Assembly (NCBI GenBank): GCA_964517675.1
Contig: CAZFEL010000003.1
Span: 1 to 64,000 of the forward strand
Reading direction: 5' to 3'
Length of the DNA stretch: 64,000 bases
Source of the DNA: Asbonarchaeum sp964517675
GTDB taxonomy: Archaea > Nanohalarchaeota > Nanosalinia > Nanosalinales > Nanoanaerosalinaceae
A model generated the notes under the pieces. That model was not told where the DNA came from and searched no databases. It saw only the letters and a list, made by a program, of their open reading frames with translations. The position numbers were made by a program, and so were the translations under genes. Below are positions 8,352 to 17,169 of this stretch, piece after piece; position 1 is the first letter of the stretch; each line of letters begins with the position of its first letter.

Positions 8352-11300
8352 TGCCGGCCACCTCCACCGACGTCCTGCCCGAACAGGATCTCGGACGGCT
8401 CCGGTATCGGGTTCTCCTTCTCACCGTACAGCAGCCGGTCCACACCGTCAGGCTCCTGCCGCTGCCTCCGGTCACGGTCATCCCTGCGCTGGGGCCCAAG
8501 CAGGCCGGGCAGGTTCTGGAACTGGGTCGCTGTCGCACGGCCACGACCACGGCCACGGCCTTGGCCCCTGCCCCGCTGTGCACGTTCCTGCATCACCTGC
8601 CGGGCAATCTGTCGGCCGCGTCCACGGCTCCGCGACCTTTGCCCCTGCCGGTTCCCGAACACCGGGATCTCTTGGGGCACCAGCTCCTCACGTTGCCGCG
8701 GTCCTTCACCCGTGTTCTGGACCACACCGCTGTCACTCTGTTTCCGCTGCTGGCTCCGTGCCAGCTGGACGGTCATATCCGTCTCGGCCTGGGTCTGTTC
8801 CACATTCTCACGGATCCGGACCGTGCCGTCCTCCTCATCACGCAGACGCCGGGCAACCTCCTGCGGATCCCTGCCCCGGTCCCGGCTGATATCCCTCGTA
8901 TCACGTCCCCGCTGTTGGCCCGGCGGCTGAATCAGTCCACGTTGTTCCGGTCGACCCTGCCGCTCATCCACACCAACAACAGCACCACCCATTGCAGCAC
9001 CCGGCAAACGCCGGACACCACCGCCGCCCTGCTGCCCGCCACCACGATCAATGTTCACAACCTGGCCCATGTCACCCGGCTGTGTCGGGCCAGCACGGAC
9101 ACGGCCAGGACTACTATAAACGACGGCAGGGTCTCCAGCCCCGCCGCCAGTATCAATATCACTCACACCAGCACCAGTCGCACCGGCAGCACCAACCTCA
9201 CCACTGCCCGGCACCAGTTCATCATTGAAACTCTCGGCAGCCCGTTCAGCTGCCGCCTGCCGCTCCGCACTTTGGACAGCAGCCTCTGTCTCCGCTAACC
9301 GAGCCTCGATATCGCCTTGATTCAGTTCTCCCTGTAGTTCCTGCCGTTGACCGCCCGAACCACCCCCGGTATCGGAGTCAGACACATCCGTTCTCCGACC
9401 CCCTTCACGGCCACGAACACGGAACAGGTCATCCACCTCTGATTCAGACACGATAGCAGCCTCACTCCGTGTCTTGCTGACATCTCGGCCACGGACATCA
9501 ACATCCCGGATGATAGCATCCGCATCACCTTGTGCTGTTGCCGCCCGCGTCTTCACCGTATCCAGCTCCGGACGACGCGACCGCACACTCCCCGCCTGCC
9601 CAGTGAACTCCGTCTCACCGACACGGCCTTCCACACCACGGACCGTCTCCTGGATCCTGTTCGCTTCTAACCGGGCCAGCTCCTGTGTCTCAGCATCACG
9701 GCTCCGCACCACGAAATCCTGCACCTGGCTCTCGGTCGCACCCATCTGGTCCATCCCGACCTCACCATCCCGACCGACCCGCGTCGTCCGTGTCTCGATC
9801 GTCCCCGTCGTCTCATCCATCCCAGCACGGCCACGGACAGACGACCGGGCGATAAACTGATCATCAATACGGCCATCACGACCCTGCACACGAACATAGT
9901 CGAACGGCCGCTCACCACGGATCCGGACCTCACCATCACCGCGGACACCCCGCATCTGGCCTTGAGTGGAGACCGGACGCTCCCGCGCCACGATAGCATT
10001 CTCCGTCTCCACCTTCGTACTCGGCGCATCAGCACGGCCCGGCGCCTGCCCCTCCGAAACACGAGCACTCAAATCATCAGCAGACACCCGCGACGGACTA
10101 CCAGCACGATACCCACGAGCAAAACCACCGCCTATCGTGGCTTCTTGGATAGCAGCTCCCGTTGCTTGTTTATAGTCCCCCTGGATTATTTCAGAACCTA
10201 TCCTTGCCCCTGCCCTCACCGTATCTGCCGCACCAGCGACTGTTAGGCCTCCCTTTGCAATTTGACCAGCACGAGAAGATGCTTGAGCCACTGCTGCCAC
10301 ACCTCTAGCCGCTAAAGAACCCGCTCCTAAACCCACCAAAGCCCCTACAGGCCCTGTAGCCACTTCAATAGCAGCATCCCTTACATCTCCGGCATCAGAA
10401 AAGGATCTTTGAGCTGCTTCTTGATTCTCCCTCACAATAGCTGATTTAAAAGCTTTAGATCCCCTTAAAGGGGCAAAATAAGTGGCCGGGTCAGTAAGTG
10501 CAACGGCAGTAGAACTAATTTTTCCTGCGGCACTTTTTTCATCAAACCTTTCAGCCCGTCTTTCCTGCAAGGTCTGACCTCTCTTCCGTATCTGTTCTAT
10601 CCTCTCATCAGATACTATCCCCAATTCCCGCGTTAGCTCGCTCGGGCTCGAACCAAGGTCGGTCCGGGTCGGTCCCGGTCCTTCATCCTCGACAGGTGTT
10701 ATCGTTGGTTGCGGATTCCTTCTTCCACCTCTCCCGGTCTGACCAGGCTGGTCACGAACCAGTATCTCGTCCTGATTGACCACGACCTTGTCGCCGGTTT
10801 CAACAGTCGAAGAAAATTCTTCAATCTGGGCAGTTCGTCTCTCACTACTTTCTTGTGCCTTGTAGAGTTCAAATAGTCTCTGATCCAGATTCTGACGGAT
10901 TTCTTGGACCGCTTCTTCATCTACCTTTACGTCAGGATTATTCTCGGCCTTATCAACCTTTTCACTCAGCTGATTCTTCCTACTCTTAATCTCCTCTATC
11001 CGGCTGCTGATAGCATCAGTTACCTCCTGCTGTTCTTCAGCTTCAAACTTAACCCGCTCCGGAGCAGTACTGGGCGCATCACCAGTATATACCTCATACC
11101 TAGAACCCCCTGTCACGAACTCATCAACCTTCTCAGTTCCTTCCCGCGGATTGATATTCCGCTGCCGATTATCTTGCTGATTCTGATTAGACTTGAGATC
11201 ACTGGCATCTTTCGACCCCTCATCCAGCGTCCGCACACTCTGCACCCTTCCACCAGACTCAGCATAGCTCTGCACCGTGATATCCCGGGCCTGTTGCTCC

Positions 11301-11761
11301 GTGATGACACCGCGGTTGACCAGATCTTTCTCCAGGTCATTCACCACGCCACGATCCCGAGCGCTCGGACCCGGCTCACCAGGCGTCTCCCGCAGCGTCA
11401 GCTTCTTCGGCCCACCAGAACCAGACGACCCACTGGATGAACCACCAGAACCGCCACCGGCAGCACCGGATCCTCCAGGTTTATCCTCCGGCAGATCCCC
11501 GCCGATGACCTCGCCTTCCTTGTTACGGACGATAGACGCATCAGGATTCTCATCGACAAACGCCTCAGCCTCCTCCTGGGTCAACGTATCGCCCTTATCA
11601 ACATCCGACGGCGCATCCCTGCCCGACGAAGAACCACTTCCCCCATCACCGGGCGGTGGAGCTGACGAACCGCCATCCGTCTGTTCAGCCGCAGCAGCCT
11701 CCTCTTTCGCCTTAGCCTCCGCATATGTCTCCACCGCATCAGAATCCTCAATCTTGGGCAT
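8348..11761 (-). CDS. 1137-residue low-complexity RG-rich protein
   Basis: The second-largest protein of the element. The N-terminus is Ser/Gly/Glu/Pro-rich and disordered, then comes a helical charged part, a Gly/Ala-rich weakly hydrophobic region near the middle, a long Arg/Glu/Asp/Gly-rich beta-like repeat region, and a C-terminal tail with RS/RG repeats (coded at about 8535-8660). No family is recognised. RG/RGG tails bind nucleic acid in other systems, so an internal virion or genome-packaging role is possible. The ATG at 11761 sits about 25 nt from a strong TATA box; a GTG at 11767 is an alternative. Confidence 0.7.
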   Translation of the reverse strand: MPKIEDSDAVETYAEAKAKEEAAAAEQTDGGSSAPPPGDGGSGSSSGRDAPSDVDKGDTLTQEEAEAFVDENPDASIVRNKEGEVIGGDLPEDKPGGSGAAGGGSGGSSSGSSGSGGPKKLTLRETPGEPGPSARDRGVVNDLEKDLVNRGVITEQQARDITVQSYAESGGRVQSVRTLDEGSKDASDLKSNQNQQDNRQRNINPREGTEKVDEFVTGGSRYEVYTGDAPSTAPERVKFEAEEQQEVTDAISSRIEEIKSRKNQLSEKVDKAENNPDVKVDEEAVQEIRQNLDQRLFELYKAQESSERRTAQIEEFSSTVETGDKVVVNQDEILVRDQPGQTGRGGRRNPQPTITPVEDEGPGPTRTDLGSSPSELTRELGIVSDERIEQIRKRGQTLQERRAERFDEKSAAGKISSTAVALTDPATYFAPLRGSKAFKSAIVRENQEAAQRSFSDAGDVRDAAIEVATGPVGALVGLGAGSLAARGVAAVAQASSRAGQIAKGGLTVAGAADTVRAGARIGSEIIQGDYKQATGAAIQEATIGGGFARGYRAGSPSRVSADDLSARVSEGQAPGRADAPSTKVETENAIVARERPVSTQGQMRGVRGDGEVRIRGERPFDYVRVQGRDGRIDDQFIARSSVRGRAGMDETTGTIETRTTRVGRDGEVGMDQMGATESQVQDFVVRSRDAETQELARLEANRIQETVRGVEGRVGETEFTGQAGSVRSRRPELDTVKTRAATAQGDADAIIRDVDVRGRDVSKTRSEAAIVSESEVDDLFRVRGREGGRRTDVSDSDTGGGSGGQRQELQGELNQGDIEARLAETEAAVQSAERQAAAERAAESFNDELVPGSGEVGAAGATGAGVSDIDTGGGAGDPAVVYSSPGRVRAGPTQPGDMGQVVNIDRGGGQQGGGGVRRLPGAAMGGAVVGVDERQGRPEQRGLIQPPGQQRGRDTRDISRDRGRDPQEVARRLRDEEDGTVRIRENVEQTQAETDMTVQLARSQQRKQSDSGVVQNTGEGPRQREELVPQEIPVFGNRQGQRSRSRGRGRQIARQVMQERAQRGRGQGRGRGRGRATATQFQNLPGLLGPQRRDDRDRRQRQEPDGVDRLLYGEKENPIPEPSEILFGQDVGGGGRQ

Positions 11762-11784
11762 ACACAAGCCCTAGCCCAAACCCC

Positions 11785-11794
11785 TTATTATACA
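11785..11794 (-). promoter_or_regulatory. Promoter of the large structural operon
   Basis: The minus-strand sequence TCGACTGTATAATAAGGGG lies about 25-33 nt before the ATG at 11761. It shares its core and the preceding TCGACTG with the box at 16973-16982. Confidence 0.75.
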
Positions 11795-11803
11795 GTCGAG
11801 CTG

Positions 11804-12175
11804 TCACTTAGAAAACCAGTACGCCATCCCTACACCTATTCCTAAAATCATGAAACTGCTTATAATAACACCAATCATTCCTAATAGTTTCTTCGATAAA
11901 ATAATAGTCCCTACGACCGTCATTACGGCTATTTTCATGTTTATGTACGAAAAGAAGTAGTTTCCTCTTCCTTTTTGTTCTTTCTTTCTTACGTCAGAAT
12001 ACATCAATGTCAAGAAAGCTAATGCAAATATTCCTACAATAGCCCCATATATAAATCCAGCCACTCCTCCATGTATAAGATAAACTAAAGAAGATAGAAA
12101 TATGGAAAATGATATATTAACCACATCTGAGGGCGTTATTCTTTCTATGAAGTTCTTTCCTTCCTCACTTGACAT
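11804..12175 (-). CDS. Membrane protein, about three to four helices
   Basis: A 123-residue hydrophobic protein from an AT-rich patch. It starts at an ATG at 12175 behind GAGGCAACAG. It belongs to a set of three small membrane genes (to 12759) whose base composition differs from the flanking GC-rich genes. Unknown function. Confidence 0.6.
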   Translation of the reverse strand: MSSEEGKNFIERITPSDVVNISFSIFLSSLVYLIHGGVAGFIYGAIVGIFALAFLTLMYSDVRKKEQKGRGNYFFSYINMKIAVMTVVGTIILSKKLLGMIGVIISSFMILGIGVGMAYWFSK

Positions 12176-12210
12176 TGTCCTGTTGCCTCACTTAATGAGC
12201 GGAGCTACAA

Positions 12211-12402
12211 CTAGGAAAACTTGTAATATCCTATAAGAACTCCCCACGTAATGAACCCGGCCTGTAAGGCTTTTCCTATCATTTCATTTATACCTGAACC
12301 AGTAAAACCATATATCATCGACACAGCAAGCACTGAAAGTAAAATAAAAACGTTTTCTTGCTTCTTTTCGTCTTCTGACCTTTTCTTGACCTTATTTGAC
12401 AT
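12211..12402 (-). CDS. Small two-helix membrane protein
   Basis: A 63-residue protein with a charged N-terminus (KVKKRSEDEKK) and two hydrophobic segments. Its leader GAGGCAACAG.ACAATGTCAA is nearly the same as that of the 12175 gene, so the start regions are duplicated. Unknown. Confidence 0.55.
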   Translation of the reverse strand: MSNKVKKRSEDEKKQENVFILLSVLAVSMIYGFTGSGINEMIGKALQAGFITWGVLIGYYKFS

Positions 12403-12414
12403 TGTACTGTTGCC

Positions 12415-12759
12415 TCATTTGATGAACGGGGCTATTGTCACGAAGATCATTAAAACATTACACAGAAGGACGGTAACCCTGTATCCGTTGTTCATCTTCT
12501 TTTTCTGGATAAGCGGAGTTGCCACTCCTTTAGCCAATGCGATACCTATCAGCAGACCGATAGGCGATATTGATGGTTGCTGGAGTACAGCACCGAGCAG
12601 AACGGACACTCCCATCAGCCCTAACGAAATCACTGAAACGTATCCTATGTACTTATCAGGTTCGGGAAAGCTTCCTTCCTCCTTATTCTTCAATTTGACG
12701 GCAAAATAGCTGCCTATTACAACGATAAAGAGTATCAAAGGTATTATATACGCTATCAT
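12415..12759 (-). CDS. Membrane protein, three to four helices
   Basis: A 114-residue hydrophobic protein in the AT-rich trio. A TATA-like stretch (CCATAAATC) lies about 55 nt upstream. No family is recognised. Confidence 0.6.
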   Translation of the reverse strand: MIAYIIPLILFIVVIGSYFAVKLKNKEEGSFPEPDKYIGYVSVISLGLMGVSVLLGAVLQQPSISPIGLLIGIALAKGVATPLIQKKKMNNGYRVTVLLCNVLMIFVTIAPFIK

Positions 12760-12858
12760 CTCTTCTTCACCTTGGACTTGACATTGTCCTTGTTACGCGT
12801 TATTATCTTAGATTTATGGGGTGTAAAAGGGTTCGGGTGTCTGGAAGGAAGTCTGCAG

Positions 12859-13989
12859 TTATGATGCTACAGCTTCGACATTGTCCCGTGCTAACAGATA
12901 TTTCATATTCGGTTGTATGGCTTCGAGTTCTCCCTTCACTATCTTGTTCCTGACTTGTCGCTCCGTGATGTCGAGTATATCGGCTGCTTCCTCAACGTCC
13001 ACGATTTCCGACAAGTCATCCACGTCAACCGGCGCATCGTCCAGGGCCATCTGCTCGCGCTCCGCATCCGGCATGATATCAGGGATATCCGCCTCGATAT
13101 CCACCCGCAGCAACACGTTCTCATTGTCCGTGATCCAGCCGATCGTCTCATGGGGCAGGTAGGGCAGCTCGAAATGATCCTTCTCGAAGCCTGGATACCC
13201 CGGCACCACGATCTCGCCTTTCGACAGTTTGTTCACCTGTCCCTGATCCACCTGCCGGTCCTGCTTGGCAACATCCGCGCCTTGGAAGTACGCACGGGTG
13301 TTCGCTTTCACCTTCCACAGCTTATAATGGATGTCCGAGGTATCATGTCCCACACCGTGCAGGGAGACACGGTTCTTCCGGTGCTCACCCCACTCTTCGG
13401 GCATCTCATAGTTCAGGATACGGTAGAACGGCTTCTTCGTATCCGTCGAGGCAACATCACCGATCTCATCGATGAAATGACTGACCATGTTCCCCCAGCG
13501 ACGATTGTTCAACGCCGTCGCCAGCCGCGCATTCGTCTTCAAGAAGAAATACCTGTCCTTCTCATTCTTCGCCTTATCACCGGGAATGTAGTACACGTTC
13601 ACCCGGTCCGTCTCAGGATCCTCCACGATCTCCTCAACATCCTCGAACCGCCGGATCTCGACATCGATATCATCAGCCGTCTCTAAATCAATCTCCTTTG
13701 AAGGGATACCCTCCTCGATATCACCGGTCACATACGCATCGAACTCCTTGATCGAGTCATGCAGCCACAACGTGACCGGGACATCATTCGCCGCCAACAG
13801 AATCCACTGACAGCTCTCCTGCCCCCGCCAGTAACAGATACGGCCCTCCTTCCAGTGATTCTTCGCCACATTCGCCAAGCCCACCGTCTTCCCCGACCCC
13901 GGGTCACCAATCCAGACCACGTTCACCCCGCCGGTCTCATCGGCCTCTTTCTCCAAGATGTACTTCTCGATCGCCGTGTACTCAGGCAT
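12859..13989 (-). CDS. P-loop ATPase with C-terminal excisionase-type HTH
   Basis: A 376-residue ATPase. Walker A GDPGSGKT is at residues 28-35, and a Walker B-like hydrophobic strand ending in DEIGD is near 170. The C-terminal 50 residues form a MerR/Xis-like helix-turn-helix (VEEAADILDITERQVRNK). It may be a packaging or DNA-translocating ATPase, as found in archaeal viruses with membrane-rich virions, or a regulator. The HTH fusion suggests direct DNA recognition. Confidence 0.78.
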   Translation of the reverse strand: MPEYTAIEKYILEKEADETGGVNVVWIGDPGSGKTVGLANVAKNHWKEGRICYWRGQESCQWILLAANDVPVTLWLHDSIKEFDAYVTGDIEEGIPSKEIDLETADDIDVEIRRFEDVEEIVEDPETDRVNVYYIPGDKAKNEKDRYFFLKTNARLATALNNRRWGNMVSHFIDEIGDVASTDTKKPFYRILNYEMPEEWGEHRKNRVSLHGVGHDTSDIHYKLWKVKANTRAYFQGADVAKQDRQVDQGQVNKLSKGEIVVPGYPGFEKDHFELPYLPHETIGWITDNENVLLRVDIEADIPDIMPDAEREQMALDDAPVDVDDLSEIVDVEEAADILDITERQVRNKIVKGELEAIQPNMKYLLARDNVEAVAS

Positions 13990-13991
13990 GG

Positions 13992-14465
13992 CTAATCTTT
14001 GCCCCCGATACCACGCTGGTTATGGCTTGTCTTTTTCAGCTCCAAGATACCGCACTGCCGCAGCAGTTCCTTGTACACCCTGTACAGCTTCAACGCTTGT
14101 TTCGCCATCCTGTCCACGTCCAGCTCGGGTTCACCCTCAACAGTCTGCCCAATCTCATGCGGGTCACTGAACCAGTCCTCAACCGATGGGATCTCATGGG
14201 TCTGCCCATTGATCGTGGTCTCACCGCCCTCTTCAACCACCTGCCGCTGCTCTGCTTCCAAGTGCTCTTTCGTCTGGTCGTACAGCGAGAAAAAGCTGGT
14301 CATAAACCGCTGCAGGTACTTCATCCGGTTCTCGCTTTTGAACTGCACAGCACGGTACAGCTCTTTCGCATCGTTGGCAGCCTCAGCAATCCGGAGACTG
14401 ATATCCTGCTTCAACATCTCCGGATTCGCTTCACTCCGCTTCACAAACCCCTCATCGTCCGGCAA
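13992..14465 (-). CDS. Helical protein, unknown
   Basis: A 157-residue mostly helical acidic protein, directly upstream of the ATPase (2-nt gap), so the two may work together. Its start overlaps the previous gene by 14 nt. No family is recognised. Confidence 0.65.
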   Translation of the reverse strand: MPDDEGFVKRSEANPEMLKQDISLRIAEAANDAKELYRAVQFKSENRMKYLQRFMTSFFSLYDQTKEHLEAEQRQVVEEGGETTINGQTHEIPSVEDWFSDPHEIGQTVEGEPELDVDRMAKQALKLYRVYKELLRQCGILELKKTSHNQRGIGGKD

Positions 14466-14862
14466 GCCGCATCACCCTGTCTTTCATGCTTCCCAGGGAC
14501 CGTCCTGCGATGAGGAAGCCGACCGAGGCACCGCTGCTGATCGACGAGGCCGCAGACTGACCGGCACCACTGTTGAAGATGTAGTACGCCAACGCACCAC
14601 CGATCAGCACCATGATAATGATTGTCGCCCATTTGAACGGGTCACTGCTGTTCGCCTCCTCTAATGCCTCAGCCCGCGCACGTTCACGCCGGGAACGGAT
14701 AAAGTTCGGGTTGATATTCTTATTGAAGCCCTGCACAGCCTGCAGACTCCACGTCAGCCGCATCTCTTTGTCCATCATCAACGGATTCCCTTCGACCGTT
14801 TCCTGCCCATCCTCTATCTCTGGTTCATCACCAGATCCGACGATATCGTTGATTGATTGCAT
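14452..14862 (-). CDS. Protein with one membrane segment and Gly/Ser/Ala tail
   Basis: A 136-residue protein: polar N-terminal half, membrane helix near 80-100, then a small-residue-rich region and a basic end. The ATG at 14862 has a GGAGGTGA ribosome site 8 nt upstream; a GTG at 14874 is possible. Unknown. Confidence 0.6.
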   Translation of the reverse strand: MQSINDIVGSGDEPEIEDGQETVEGNPLMMDKEMRLTWSLQAVQGFNKNINPNFIRSRRERARAEALEEANSSDPFKWATIIIMVLIGGALAYYIFNSGAGQSAASSISSGASVGFLIAGRSLGSMKDRVMRLAGR

Positions 14863-14863
14863 C

Positions 14864-15118
14864 TCATCGTTCACCTCCACGCAGTGCTGTGACCTGCTCT
14901 TCCAGCCCGGCCAGACGGGTCTCGGCCTGGTACAGCCGGATACCGAAGCCGAACTGCAGGGCGAACAGGCCAGCGACACCGTGCCACCGGTTCCCCAGCA
15001 CCACGGCAGACCCCAGCAACCCGACAGCCAGCAGGAACGTACCGGCTTTGACCTTGTCCATCCACTTCGCTGCCTGGAGCTGGACCATCCGTCCATACGT
15101 CTCATCCACCACTGCCAT
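14864..15118 (-). CDS. Small membrane protein with coiled-coil tail
   Basis: An 84-residue protein with two close hydrophobic segments (about 27-62) followed by a short heptad-like tail. It starts at ATG 15118, 17 nt inside the upstream gene. Unknown. Confidence 0.6.
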   Translation of the reverse strand: MAVVDETYGRMVQLQAAKWMDKVKAGTFLLAVGLLGSAVVLGNRWHGVAGLFALQFGFGIRLYQAETRLAGLEEQVTALRGGER

Positions 15119-15572
15119 CACCTCCTTCCAGGCTGATGTCTGCATCCTCCAAGGAGCCGGCGACCGTCGGGTTTCCGTCCTCATCGTCCTGAACAATCTG
15201 CTTGGGTTCGACACCATCCATCCTGAGCAGGTTCGACCCGACGATGTGCTCTTTCGTCAGGGAGATCCCGAAGTCCTCGAACGCCAGGGCGGTGACAGCA
15301 CCGTTCATCACGTACTTCGCAGCAGGCAGCATGTAGTAGTCCCCGTGGTTTTTCGTCTCCACGGTCCCTGACCCGGTCTTGTAGTCACCGATCACGAACT
15401 TCAGCTTGCCTGTCCGGGTCGCCAGCAGGATGATGGCCTTATTCAGCATTTTCGCATACAGGAACTTCATCGCTGGCGTGTACCATGCCAGCACCATGAC
15501 CATGACCAGCAGGATAGCGATTGTCGCCGTGAACCCGATGAACCACTCCATCGGCATTGGGACCTGGACCAT
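15102..15572 (-). CDS. Membrane-anchored protein, unknown
   Basis: A 156-residue protein with one N-terminal membrane helix (about 10-30), a beta-rich cytosolic domain, and an acidic Gly-rich tail. It touches the uL29-like gene upstream (1-nt overlap). Unknown. Confidence 0.65.
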   Translation of the reverse strand: MVQVPMPMEWFIGFTATIAILLVMVMVLAWYTPAMKFLYAKMLNKAIILLATRTGKLKFVIGDYKTGSGTVETKNHGDYYMLPAAKYVMNGAVTALAFEDFGISLTKEHIVGSNLLRMDGVEPKQIVQDDEDGNPTVAGSLEDADISLEGGDGSGG

Positions 15573-15802
15573 CAGGCGACACCTCCGCTGCGGCTGTTGG
15601 CCACACGATCCTGCTTCTCATTGATTATCGTCTTCACACGGGCGATATTCCGCTTGACGGTCCCGATACTTTCTTCCGGATGCACGTCCTGCTCCGCCTC
15701 GGCTATAAGCTTCACCTTTTTCTTCTGCAGGTCTGACAGTGTCTGTTGGAGTTCGGTCACGGATTTCTGCCGGAGCTCATCCGGCTGCAGCTTCGACACC
15801 AT
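15572..15802 (-). CDS. Ribosomal protein uL29-like protein
   Basis: A 76-residue helical-hairpin protein whose pattern matches uL29. The N-terminal helix has ELRQKSVTELQ, compared with the family's ELR.KS..EL, and the C-terminal helix has VKRNIARVKTIINEK, compared with V.RDIARIKT.L.E. Length is also right for uL29 plus a short tail. In cells uL29 binds 23S rRNA at the exit tunnel. Here it lies inside an overlapping run of virus-like membrane genes, far from any ribosomal operon. It may dock on host ribosomes or be a virion protein that reuses the fold. The match is by eye, and two-helix proteins can converge. Confidence 0.6.
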   Translation of the reverse strand: MVSKLQPDELRQKSVTELQQTLSDLQKKKVKLIAEAEQDVHPEESIGTVKRNIARVKTIINEKQDRVANSRSGGVA

Positions 15803-16029
15803 CAGTCTTCACCTCGCTGGGGTATGCACTCGACCGGTTCCTCGAACTCTGGGTTGTACCCGCCCAGCCCCGAGTTCTCCACGATCTGTTCCGCTATCTG
15901 GCCCGCCGTCTGCTTGTCATGGGCGAACACGTTGATCTCCAACGTGACTGGTACCACATAGGGCTTGTTCTTCTGGTTTCCATCAGGATCGGGTACATCG
16001 TCCATCGCATCCATCTGTTGTTCTGGCAT
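15802..16029 (-). CDS. Small acidic protein, unknown
   Basis: A 75-residue protein with a central beta strand (VVPVTLEINVFA) and a short helix, suggesting a small alpha/beta fold. Its stop overlaps the start of the uL29-like gene by one base. Unknown. Confidence 0.6.
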   Translation of the reverse strand: MPEQQMDAMDDVPDPDGNQKNKPYVVPVTLEINVFAHDKQTAGQIAEQIVENSGLGGYNPEFEEPVECIPQRGED

Positions 16030-16034
16030 AGCAT

Positions 16035-16547
16035 CTATCGACCTCCACCAAACGCCTTGCTCAAACTGCTTTTCGCGGACGAGATGATTCCGCCGCTGCT
16101 CTGGTTCGGCTCCTCATACAAGGCTTCATTGATACTGGTCTCCCACATCTTCCGCTCATTATGACGGCCCTTCCCACGGCTCCGCAGCAGCTTCGCCCGG
16201 AGCCGGGCGCGGAGCTGTGTAAAATTCGTCTCATCCGCACCACTGTGCTGATGCGGGAACTTGTTCATCAAGATCGATGTCACGGTATCGTCATACGCAT
16301 TCATCAAGGAGGTCACGTCCCGCTCTTTCAGGAATGTCAAGGCCATCTCTTTCCCGAAGAACGGACCGAGCTCGTCTTCGGCCATCTCGGGCAGGTTCTC
16401 ATCTTCCAGCATCGTCTCGACCATCTCTGCCCGCTGCCCTTTCAGCGCCTCTGCCAGCTTGTCGGCTTCATCTTTCCGTTCCTTCCCGTTCCCGCGTCCT
16501 TGCTTGTTCTGGCCGCCGCCTCGCTGACTATCATTGCTGAAGAGCAT
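16035..16547 (-). CDS. Helical basic protein, unknown
   Basis: A 170-residue protein with a Gln/Gly/Lys-rich disordered start, a helical core, and a basic stretch (LRARLRAKLLRSRGKGR) that could bind nucleic acid. Its start overlaps the end of the upstream membrane gene by 17 nt. Unknown. Confidence 0.65.
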   Translation of the reverse strand: MLFSNDSQRGGGQNKQGRGNGKERKDEADKLAEALKGQRAEMVETMLEDENLPEMAEDELGPFFGKEMALTFLKERDVTSLMNAYDDTVTSILMNKFPHQHSGADETNFTQLRARLRAKLLRSRGKGRHNERKMWETSINEALYEEPNQSSGGIISSAKSSLSKAFGGGR

Positions 16548-16938
16548 CGTCTATCTCACCTCCCATCTTGGTCATCGTGTTGATGATTGATATGATGCTG
16601 AACAGCATCATGATCACACCGATACCGCCGAACAGCCAGATCACACCTGTCTGCTCGACTTGGACCACATCGCACTTGTAGCTGTTCGAGTAGTCATGCA
16701 GCGTGTCGTTATTGGTGATGTTGATCTGGTCCACGACCGTCTCACAGTGCTCGTACTCGACCGCCCCGCCGGACAGTGACAAGGCGAAAAACATCACCGT
16801 CACGATCCACGGCAGGAACACGTTCATCCTGAGAAAGCCCTGCAGGTTCTGACTGGTCGAAAGACTGTACATCAAGAAAGATACGACCATCAAGGCGAAC
16901 GCGACCACCATCAACCCGACATAAATCTCGACCAGCAC
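16531..16938 (-). CDS. Membrane protein with outer Cys loop
   Basis: A 135-residue protein with hydrophobic segments near 6-28, 42-58 and 98-120. The loop between the last two carries two Cys and N-glycosylation sequons, probably outside. It is the first gene of the 16.9-12.9 kb operon, 35 nt from a TGTATAATAA promoter. Confidence 0.65.
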   Translation of the reverse strand: MLVEIYVGLMVVAFALMVVSFLMYSLSTSQNLQGFLRMNVFLPWIVTVMFFALSLSGGAVEYEHCETVVDQINITNNDTLHDYSNSYKCDVVQVEQTGVIWLFGGIGVIMMLFSIISIINTMTKMGGEIDDALQQ

Positions 16939-16953
16939 AGTCCCGTCACCCTA

Positions 16954-17169
16954 TCAGGCGTGTTGCCGCTGGTTATTATACAGTCGAGACGCCCGGTACG
17001 TCGCCTTCTCAAAGCGTCCCGGCCGGTTCTTCTCCACGAACCCACCTTCTTGGAGACTCCCCAAATTCCGGTACAGGGCCCGTTCCGACAGCTCCAAGTC
17101 TTCCTTCATATCCTCGACCGTACAGCCCGGATTCTCCCGGATGTACTCAAGGACTTCCTGCTGCCCCAT
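16954..17169 (-). CDS. Winged-helix DNA-binding protein
   Basis: A 71-residue single wHTH domain (VLEYIRENPGCTVEDMKEDL ... ALYRNLGSLQ), with a basic wing and tail. The ATG at 17169 was chosen because the domain begins there. It sits just upstream of the structural operon and its last codons contain that operon's promoter, so control of structural genes is a reasonable guess. Confidence 0.8.
   Translation of the reverse strand: MGQQEVLEYIRENPGCTVEDMKEDLELSERALYRNLGSLQEGGFVEKNRPGRFEKATYRASRLYNNQRQHA
16973..16982 (-). promoter_or_regulatory. Promoter of the 16.9-12.9 kb operon
   Basis: The minus-strand TCGACTGTATAATAACC lies inside the 3' end of the winged-helix gene and 35-44 nt before the 16938 start. 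It is the same core as at 3511 and 11785. Confidence 0.7.

Noticed and set aside
8052..9298. Long plus-strand open frames (Pro/Arg/His/Thr-rich)
   Set aside because: They are antisense to the 1137-residue gene, have no ribosome site or family, and arise from its biased codon use.
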